Positions 30,486 through 35,354 of a stretch of 35,354 nucleotides of DNA are shown here, piece after piece; within the stretch, counting starts at the first letter, position 1; every line of letters begins with the position of its first letter. The notes beneath the pieces were generated by a model that made no database searches, was not told the origin of the DNA, and saw nothing but the letters and a program-made list of their open reading frames with translations. The stretch spans positions 1 through 35,354 of the forward strand of contig CAYVZZ010000009.1 of the NCBI GenBank assembly GCA_964456185.1, read 5' to 3'. The DNA comes from CAYVZZ01 sp964456185 (GTDB lineage: Bacteria > Pseudomonadota > Gammaproteobacteria > Pseudomonadales > Alcanivoracaceae). The position numbers and the translations under genes were made by a program.

Positions 30486-31125
30486 CAGCAATGCCGAGGA
30501 GAATGATGCGCAGCTGTTTGTCTGTGGCTTCTATTAGTTCTTGTTGATCGCGCTTGGTATGAGGCTGCTCGGCCAATTCGATGAGAAGCTGGGTGGCGCT
30601 CACCAAGGTGTTAACGATTAGCGACGCCATGATCTGCAGATCGTCGGCGTTGATTTTCTCGGTGGGTAGCAGGCGCGACAGATCGGTGGCCAACTCGCTG
30701 GTGAACAAGCGTATTTCTTGACGAATGGCGTTGCGGATAATGGGGTTGCCTGTGAAGCGTTCTTTTACCATGAACAGGAAGTGCAAATGATGCTTTTGCA
30801 CATAACCAAAATAATTTTTGATTGAAGTGCGCACGATTTGTTGCGTGGGCACTTCCTGTTGGCGCACTTCGCGCATCATCTGCCGCAGTGTGCGGAAAGA
30901 TTCATCGACCAGCACCAAGCCCATTGTGTCCATGTCTTTGAAGTGACGATAAAAAGCGGTGGGTACGACACCTGCGTGTCGAGTCACCTGGCGCAATGAG
31001 GTGGCGCTGAAGCTGCCAGTTTTTTCCACCATGGACAAGGCAGCATCCAGTAATGCTTGCCGAGTATCGCCGCGGCGTTTACGCGGCTTCTTGCGGCGTG
31101 TCTTCTTGTCCGTACTGCTCGCCAT
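30460..31125 (-). CDS. desT: TetR-family repressor of unsaturated fatty acid genes, DesT/FabR-like
   Basis: TetR-family regulator of 221 residues. A very basic N-terminus (KKTRRKKPRKRRGDTR) precedes the helix-turn-helix SATSLRQVTRHAGVVPTAFYRHF (about 40-63). The C-terminal ligand domain contains LRQMMREVRQQEVPTQQIVRTSI and FLFMVKERFTGNPIIRNAI, strings shared with DesT and FabR, which bind acyl-CoA/ACP and set the saturated/unsaturated balance. It is divergent from desC-desB across 223 bp that carry matching operators, as in Pseudomonas aeruginosa. Oddly, the last six residues (EPLNKS) and the stop codon are encoded by the right terminus of the mobile element at 30466-30481, so the native C-terminus has been replaced; the DNA-binding and ligand domains appear intact. 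Confidence 0.9.
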   Translation of the reverse strand: MASSTDKKTRRKKPRKRRGDTRQALLDAALSMVEKTGSFSATSLRQVTRHAGVVPTAFYRHFKDMDTMGLVLVDESFRTLRQMMREVRQQEVPTQQIVRTSIKNYFGYVQKHHLHFLFMVKERFTGNPIIRNAIRQEIRLFTSELATDLSRLLPTEKINADDLQIMASLIVNTLVSATQLLIELAEQPHTKRDQQELIEATDKQLRIILLGIAAWEPLNKS

Positions 31126-31142
31126 GGGTCTTCTCTCAACTT

Positions 31143-31154
31143 AGGTGTACACCT
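31143..31154. promoter_or_regulatory. Palindrome AGGTGTACACCT upstream of desT
   Basis: Perfect 12-bp palindrome 17 bp before the desT ATG. It contains GTGTAC, the same half-site as the operator at 31276-31291, so it may serve desT autoregulation. The function is inferred. Confidence 0.5.
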
Positions 31155-31275
31155 GCTCATTTTTGCCTAGTTGGCTTGGAAATTCCAGTTGACTTGCGAA
31201 TGAGCGCGCCGGACGCCATTTAGCGGGTTTCTGTCCGTAGTATGAATGTTGGTAGGGTATGCCTATAAAATAATT

Positions 31276-31291
31276 GTGTACATGTGTTGAC
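31276..31291 (+). promoter_or_regulatory. DesT/FabR-like operator 1, overlapping the desC -35 box
   Basis: GTGTACATGTGTTGAC, an imperfect inverted repeat (GTGTAC-N4-GTTGAC). It shares GTACAYGTGTT with the E. coli FabR site and closely resembles the Pseudomonas DesT site as I recall it. It covers all but the last base of the -35 hexamer TTGACA. Confidence 0.7.
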
Positions 31292-31316
31292 ATAAATAAA
31301 TTGATTAAATTATAGT
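31287..31316 (+). promoter_or_regulatory. Sigma-70 promoter of desC-desB
   Basis: Perfect -35 TTGACA (31287-31292), 18-bp AT-rich spacer, and -10 TATAGT (31311-31316, 5 of 6). The desC ATG is 33 bp downstream. Confidence 0.72.
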
Positions 31317-31330
31317 TAACACACGTTCAC
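31315..31330 (+). promoter_or_regulatory. DesT/FabR-like operator 2, at the desC transcription start
   Basis: GTTAACACACGTTCAC; its complement reads GTGAACGTGTGTTAAC, i.e. GTGAAC-N4-GTTAAC, the same architecture as operator 1. It overlaps the end of the -10 box and the expected transcription start. Confidence 0.7.
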
Positions 31331-31348
31331 AAATAAGACGACATCGAG

Positions 31349-32398
31349 ATGCAATCTTCAATGTACCAATTGTTGGATAACCCGTTGGTTCGCGCGCTGA
31401 CTTGGCCGCGCCAACCGGATGAGTTTCGTGAAATCTTACAGCCACAGTGGCGGCGCGGGTTGACGACGGCAACAGTGGTGTCGGTTGAGCGCCATAATGA
31501 TGATGTGGTGAGCCTGCAGCTGGCAGCCGAAAGCGCCTGCCCGCTACATAAGGCGGGGCAGCATGTAGCGGTTCACCTGGTGATCAAAGGCGTACGGCAC
31601 CAGCGTACCTTTTCCCTGTCATCGGCAAGCGGGCAACTGGAAATCACCGTAAAGCGTAACGGTGACGGCTTGGTGAGTAATTACATTGTCGACCAAATGC
31701 GAGCAGGCGATACCCTTTGGTTGGGGCAGCCGCAAGGCGATTTTGTGTTGCCGGATACACTGCCCGATAGGTTGCTTTTTGTGGCTGGCGGCTCTGGTAT
31801 TACACCGTTAATGGCGATGTTGCGGGCGCTCCATCAACGACAGTACACAGGTGAATTGTTGTTCCTTAATTTTACGCAAAGTGAACAATCGTTAATTTTT
31901 CCTGTAGAGCTGGGTATGTTGATTGAGGGCCTGCCTAACGCGCGATTGGTACAGCATTTCACCCGCCGTGGCGATGAGCGTTGTGATGCCGAATTGTTGC
32001 AATCGTATCTGCAAGATAGCGAGGTTAGCGCCTTTGTGTGCGGGCCGTCAGGCATGATGCAAGTCGCAACCGACGCCTTGGCGCAATTGGGCGTTGAGCG
32101 TATCCATCAGGAGCATTTTGCATTGGCCGCCTCTTCCGATGTGGGTGACGGGTTGGTGCATTTTTATCAGACCGATACCACCGCCGCCGGTGATGCGGCC
32201 GGTAATTTGTTGGAATTGGCGGAAAAGTCGGGTTTGCAGCCTGCCTATGGCTGTCGCATGGGTATCTGTCATGCCTGCACTTGCAAAGTGTCCGGTCGCA
32301 TTCGTGATGTGCGCAACGGTGAGTTGAAAGACGTTGATAACGATGATGTGCAAATTTGTGTCCATGCTGCCGCTGGCGGTGTGAAAGTAGACTTATAA
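31349..32398 (+). CDS. desC: Ferredoxin reductase-like electron donor for the desaturase, DesC
   Basis: NAD(P)H-dependent flavin and [2Fe-2S] oxidoreductase of 349 residues that feeds electrons to the desaturase encoded next. The domains in order are an FAD-binding barrel (about 40-140, with HQRTFSLSSASG), a nucleotide-binding domain (about 140-240, FVAGGSGITPLMAMLRAL and AFVCGPSGMM) and a C-terminal plant-type ferredoxin domain. The ferredoxin cysteine ligands are CRMGICHACTCKV and a distal Cys in DVQICVHAA. The start is ATG 31349; a second ATG lies at 31361. It ends 11 bp before desB. The desT-desC-desB organisation matches the aerobic acyl-CoA Delta9 desaturation module of Pseudomonas. Confidence 0.9.
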   Translation: MQSSMYQLLDNPLVRALTWPRQPDEFREILQPQWRRGLTTATVVSVERHNDDVVSLQLAAESACPLHKAGQHVAVHLVIKGVRHQRTFSLSSASGQLEITVKRNGDGLVSNYIVDQMRAGDTLWLGQPQGDFVLPDTLPDRLLFVAGGSGITPLMAMLRALHQRQYTGELLFLNFTQSEQSLIFPVELGMLIEGLPNARLVQHFTRRGDERCDAELLQSYLQDSEVSAFVCGPSGMMQVATDALAQLGVERIHQEHFALAASSDVGDGLVHFYQTDTTAAGDAAGNLLELAEKSGLQPAYGCRMGICHACTCKVSGRIRDVRNGELKDVDNDDVQICVHAAAGGVKVDL

Positions 32399-32409
32399 GG
32401 AGACCAACA

Positions 32410-33519
32410 ATGGCTAAACGATTTGGATTGACGAATGCACAGATTGACGCGTTTGGTGAAGAGATAGATGCCATTCGCGAATCGGTGATAAATGATTTGG
32501 GCGAACAGGATGAGCGCTATATACGTCGCTTATTGAAAGCACACCGCTGGCTGGAAATTGGTGGGCGCGGTCTGTTGTTTTTGGGCATCTTCCCCCCAGC
32601 TTGGGTGTTGGGCACCTTTTTGTTGGGTACGGCGAAAATTCTGGAAAATATGGAAATTGGCCACAACGCCATGCATGGCCAGTGGGACTGGCTAAAAGAC
32701 CCGCACCTAAAGGGGGAAAGCTACGAGTGGGATACCGTATGTCCGGCTGATCAGTGGCGGCATTCGCATAACTACATGCACCACACTTATACCAATATTG
32801 TCGGTAAAGACCGTGATGTGGGCTATGGCATATTGCGTATGAGCGAAGATCAAAAATGGAACCCCTATTATCTGTTTCAGCCAGTGTCCAATCTGTTGTT
32901 GGCGCTGTTTTTCGAGTGGGGTGTGGCCTTGCACGATTTGGAGGTGGAGAAACTCATACAGGGTGAAAAATCCTGGAAGGTGGCTTGGCAGCAGCTGAAA
33001 GCCATTGGTCGTAAGTCGGGACGCCAGGTGCTGAAAGATTATGTGCTGTTTCCGCTATTGGCCGGTCCTTTCTTTTTGCCGGTGCTGACAGGCAATTTTG
33101 TCGCTAACTTGATGCGTAATCTGTGGTCTTATTTGATTATCTTCTGCGGGCATTTCACCGAAGGGGTGCACATGTTCAGCGAGGAAGAGTGCGCAAACGA
33201 GACCAAAGGTCAGTGGTATCTGCGTCAGTTGTTAGGGTCGGGCAATATCGAAGGCGGGCGTCTGTTTCATATTATGAGCGGTAACCTGAGCTTCCAGATT
33301 GAGCATCATTTATTCCCCGACATGCCAGCCTACCGCTATGCCGAGGTGGCGCCCAAAGTGCAGGCAATTTGTGCACGTTATGGCCTGCCTTACAACACCG
33401 GTCGCTTGAGCCGCCAGTTTGGTACAGTAATGAAGCGTGTGCTGCGCTTGTCATTACCCGGTGGGCACTTTAATCCGTCTGACGATGCCCTTTCTGCGGA
33501 AGCGCGCAGTGCAGCATGA
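32410..33519 (+). CDS. desB: Membrane fatty acid (acyl-CoA Delta9) desaturase DesB
   Basis: Integral-membrane di-iron desaturase of 369 residues. I start it at ATG 32410, seven bases after AAGGAGA; the upstream open frame overlaps desC and is not needed. The three histidine boxes are HNAMHGQWDW, HSHNYMHHTYTN and FQIEHHLFPDMPA, with a fourth histidine in IIFCGHFTEGVH. Hydrophobic pairs lie around 55-90 (LLFLGIFPPAWVLGTFLLG) and 225-265 (VLFPLLAGPFFLPVLTGNF). In Pseudomonas DesB desaturates exogenous saturated acyl-CoAs aerobically using DesC, under DesT repression, and the operon and operators here support the same role. The exact position of the double bond is not provable from sequence. Confidence 0.9.
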   Translation: MAKRFGLTNAQIDAFGEEIDAIRESVINDLGEQDERYIRRLLKAHRWLEIGGRGLLFLGIFPPAWVLGTFLLGTAKILENMEIGHNAMHGQWDWLKDPHLKGESYEWDTVCPADQWRHSHNYMHHTYTNIVGKDRDVGYGILRMSEDQKWNPYYLFQPVSNLLLALFFEWGVALHDLEVEKLIQGEKSWKVAWQQLKAIGRKSGRQVLKDYVLFPLLAGPFFLPVLTGNFVANLMRNLWSYLIIFCGHFTEGVHMFSEEECANETKGQWYLRQLLGSGNIEGGRLFHIMSGNLSFQIEHHLFPDMPAYRYAEVAPKVQAICARYGLPYNTGRLSRQFGTVMKRVLRLSLPGGHFNPSDDALSAEARSAA

Positions 33520-33524
33520 TAAAT

Positions 33525-33540
33525 GTGAACAGGTGTCGTC
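33525..33540 (+). promoter_or_regulatory. Degenerate DesT-like site between desB and the AraC gene
   Basis: GTGAACAGGTGTCGTC keeps the GTGAAC half-site and N4 spacing of the desC operators, but the second half-site (GTCGTC) has two changes from GTTGAC. It could be a weak operator for the AraC-type gene or chance. Confidence 0.25.
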
Positions 33541-33607
33541 AAACTGTGGGTGAATAGCCTTGCCTGTGGTATTCTTGTAAGCCAAATATGTTCGACAAGA
33601 TGCAGGC

Positions 33608-34612
33608 ATGGCTGAATTGATGGATTCCGGTGTGATGCTGCGCATGGCTTACCAAGCGATGCGCGCCGCCGACATAGATGCAGATGCAGTGCTGGCCAAG
33701 GTGGGGATGCAAGCAGAGCAGCTCAACCAGCCTGGGCTGCGTACGCCACATGATGCGCAAGAGTGGTTTTGGAATGCGCTGGTAGAAGTGAGTGGCGATG
33801 AACATGTGGGCTTGCATCTGGGCAAGCATCTACCCATTTTTAAAGGCCAGGTGCTGGAATACCTGTTTCTGAGCAGCCCGACGTTTGGTGACGGGCTAAG
33901 ACGCGCACTCAATTACCAACGCTTGTTATCTGATGCGATGCACGGTGAGCTGCTGGATGAAGGCGGCGACACGGTGATGTTGCGTCAGCTGTTTTGGAAT
34001 AAGCGCCTGCCGCATCTGAATGAATGCTTCGTGACGGGCCTGTTGAAGTTTTTCCGGTTTGTCACCGACGATGAATTTGCCCCCCTGGAAATTCGTTTCG
34101 GGCATAACGGTCACGCCGAACCGGCTGAGTATCACCGAGTGTTTAATTGCCCGGTGCTGTTTGATCAGGCCGATATGGGGCTGGTGTTTGAGCGTCGCTT
34201 GCTGGATCTGCCGTCGCCTCATCATGAGCCGGAGTTACTGCATTTGCATGAGCAGCTGGCCGACGAAAAGCTGGCGCGTTTGGAAAAACAGGATCTGGTC
34301 GGTCAGGTTACTCGTTTGATTGGCGAGTTGTTGGAGTCTGGCGAGGCAAATCTTGAAGAGGTGGCGGGGCGTTTGGGTATCAAGCCGCGCCAGTTGCGCA
34401 CCCGTTTGGCCGAGGCCGGTACCAACTTTAATCAGCTGGTGGCCAATTATCGTTGTCGTCTCGCCAAGCGCCTACTGGCCGGCACCGAAGAGTCAATTGA
34501 TGAAATTGTATATCTCACCGGGTTTAGTGAGCCGAGCACCTTTTATCGTGCTTTTAAACGTTGGGTGAACATGACGCCAATCGAGTATCGCAAGCTCAGG
34601 TCTGATGAATAA
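33608..34612 (+). CDS. AraC-family transcriptional regulator
   Basis: Regulator of 334 residues. An N-terminal arabinose-binding-type domain (about 15-195; EVSGDEHVGLHLGKHLPIFKGQVLEYLFLSSPTFGDGLRRA in pattern) is of the kind found in OruR- and ToxR-regulated lipase regulators of pseudomonads. It is followed by a coiled linker and a C-terminal double helix-turn-helix (about 245-334) with NLEEVAGRLGIKPRQLRTRLAEAG and DEIVYLTGFSEPSTFYRAFKRWVNMTPIEYR. Its ligand and targets are unknown. Lying 88 bp downstream of desB on the same strand, it could share the desC transcript or regulate lipid use, but nothing in the sequence proves that. A strong hairpin terminator follows. Confidence 0.87.
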   Translation: MAELMDSGVMLRMAYQAMRAADIDADAVLAKVGMQAEQLNQPGLRTPHDAQEWFWNALVEVSGDEHVGLHLGKHLPIFKGQVLEYLFLSSPTFGDGLRRALNYQRLLSDAMHGELLDEGGDTVMLRQLFWNKRLPHLNECFVTGLLKFFRFVTDDEFAPLEIRFGHNGHAEPAEYHRVFNCPVLFDQADMGLVFERRLLDLPSPHHEPELLHLHEQLADEKLARLEKQDLVGQVTRLIGELLESGEANLEEVAGRLGIKPRQLRTRLAEAGTNFNQLVANYRCRLAKRLLAGTEESIDEIVYLTGFSEPSTFYRAFKRWVNMTPIEYRKLRSDE

Positions 34613-34631
34613 TCGGCTTCTTTAGCTACAA

Positions 34632-34660
34632 AAAACGCCATCTCTGTCGGGTGGCGTTTT
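34632..34660. terminator. Bidirectional rho-independent terminator
   Basis: Stem AAAACGCCA (34632-34640) / TGGCGTTTT (34652-34660) with an 11-base loop. Four Ts end the plus-strand side and six Ts the minus-strand side (34630-34635 complement). It serves the converging AraC-type and CsgD-like genes. Confidence 0.85.
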
Positions 34661-34699
34661 GTATTCGGTAATGCAGTAGAACGTTTAACCGGAGGTTCC

Positions 34700-35344
34700 T
34701 TAAAGATTCTCTTGCGCCCAGTTAACGGCTTGTAGGCGGTTAGACGCATTAATCTTTTTGAAGATGTTATAAATGTGCGTTTTCACCGTATGCGGGCTGA
34801 GGCTCAAGGTGGCGGCAATTTCGGCGTTTTTAGCGCCAGTGGCCATTACTTTTAACACTTCCATTTCACGGTCGGTCAGATTGACTTCGCTGCGCGAGAA
34901 AGTCTTGTTAAAGGCGCGGCTTTTAATGAGGTACTGTTGCAGTACTTTGCGTGGGAACCACAGCTCCCCGTCAAAAATGGAGTGAACGCCTTTGCGCAGC
35001 TGTGCTTGAGGGCAATCGAGCAAGAAGCCGCCGTTAATCATGGGTAAGCCGGCGAGGCGACCCAAGGAAGTTTCACTGTCAACGTTGAAAATGGCCATCA
35101 TGATGTCGGACGAGATTTGTTTGTCCTGTTCCATCAAATAGCTGATGAGATCATTTAGCTTGTCGTAGCTGAAGTCGACAAGAAAAAGGTTTTGTTCGGT
35201 CGTGATAAGCGATTCGGTGTCTACATCAACGCCTGCGTTTATGACGTCGGCGGGCATCTCTTGGGAGGCAATGAACTCGCTGAGTAATGAGTTCTGCAGG
35301 GATTGTCCACCCAATATGTATACGTGCTGTGCTACTTTCCCCAT
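34700..35344 (-). CDS. LuxR-family regulator, CsgD-like
   Basis: Transcriptional regulator of 214 residues. The C-terminal LuxR/GerE helix-turn-helix (about 155-210) reads LTDREMEVLKVMATGAKNAEIAATLSLSPHTVKTHIYNIFKKI in pattern and closes with NRLQAVNWAQENL, very close to the E. coli CsgD C-terminus. The N-terminal half is a receiver-like fold without a clear phosphoacceptor Asp, with LPMINGGFLLDCPQAQLRKGVHSIFDGELWFPRKVL matching the CsgD linker. CsgD proteins switch on biofilm matrix (curli, cellulose) genes, but none are visible here, so only the family is asserted. The ATG at 35344 has GGGGTT upstream; its promoter lies outside the window. Confidence 0.85.
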   Translation of the reverse strand: MGKVAQHVYILGGQSLQNSLLSEFIASQEMPADVINAGVDVDTESLITTEQNLFLVDFSYDKLNDLISYLMEQDKQISSDIMMAIFNVDSETSLGRLAGLPMINGGFLLDCPQAQLRKGVHSIFDGELWFPRKVLQQYLIKSRAFNKTFSRSEVNLTDREMEVLKVMATGAKNAEIAATLSLSPHTVKTHIYNIFKKINASNRLQAVNWAQENL

Positions 35345-35354
35345 TGAAAACCCC

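Overview
The window is a compact, roughly 55% GC gammaproteobacterial chromosome segment, made mostly of core envelope and metabolism genes. Gene order and families point to the Pseudomonas/Oceanospirillum/Cellvibrio part of the class: short-form hisG next to murA-ibaG, the lptD-surA-pdxA-rsmA-apaGH cluster divergent from amgK-murU, an algW/degS-like protease beside a NIF3 gene, mrcB followed by an LpoP-like lipoprotein, and desT facing desC-desB. I cannot name the genus. There are no rRNA or tRNA genes, no CRISPR array and no transposase gene. Three 10-N blocks (1294-1303, 9806-9815, 27161-27170) are scaffold joins lying inside genes, not biology.

Layout. 1-2826 (minus): mlaC, ibaG, murA, hisG (cut by the window edge). 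2957-6249 (plus): the tightly overlapping kdsD-kdsC-lptC-lptA-lptB operon for Kdo synthesis and LPS transport. 6265-8919 (minus): DUF484-xerC-yigB-yqcC. 9071-9914 (plus): an unusual HAD hydrolase. 9911-16538 (minus): lptD-surA-pdxA-rsmA-apaG-apaH. 16574-18931 (plus): amgK-murU (cell-wall sugar recycling) and rpe. 18996-20168: nnrS. 20165-21247 (minus): a DegS/AlgW-type protease. 21308-25340: NIF3, a diacylglycerol-kinase-like lipid kinase, zapG (minus), an alpha/beta hydrolase and zapE. 25357-26340 (minus): a PfkB-family adenosine kinase. 26412-29214 (plus): mrcB and an LpoP-like activator. 29249-30115 (minus): a MaoC-domain protein. 30460-33519: the desT / desC-desB unsaturated-fatty-acid module. 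33608-34612: an AraC-type regulator. 34700-35344 (minus): a CsgD-like LuxR regulator.

The theme is the envelope: LPS synthesis and transport (kdsD, kdsC, lptABC, lptD), outer-membrane protein folding and stress sensing (surA, degS), peptidoglycan precursor synthesis, recycling and polymerisation (murA, amgK, murU, mrcB, lpoP), phospholipid handling (mlaC, lipid kinase) and membrane fluidity (desT, desC, desB).

The most interesting non-coding signals are two copies of a non-autonomous mobile element with GGAACCTCTGAACAAG terminal inverted repeats. One copy is 263 bp and the other 54 bp, and each is flanked by a 4-bp CWAG direct repeat (CAAG and CTAG). The long copy is built of nested palindromes, and its terminus encodes the last residues and stop codon of desT. 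The second notable signal is a pair of DesT/FabR-like operators bracketing a clear sigma-70 promoter in front of desC. Also notable are an mlaC without mlaFEDB beside it, lptB without rpoN behind it, and a HAD enzyme with a DxH instead of a DxD nucleophile motif.
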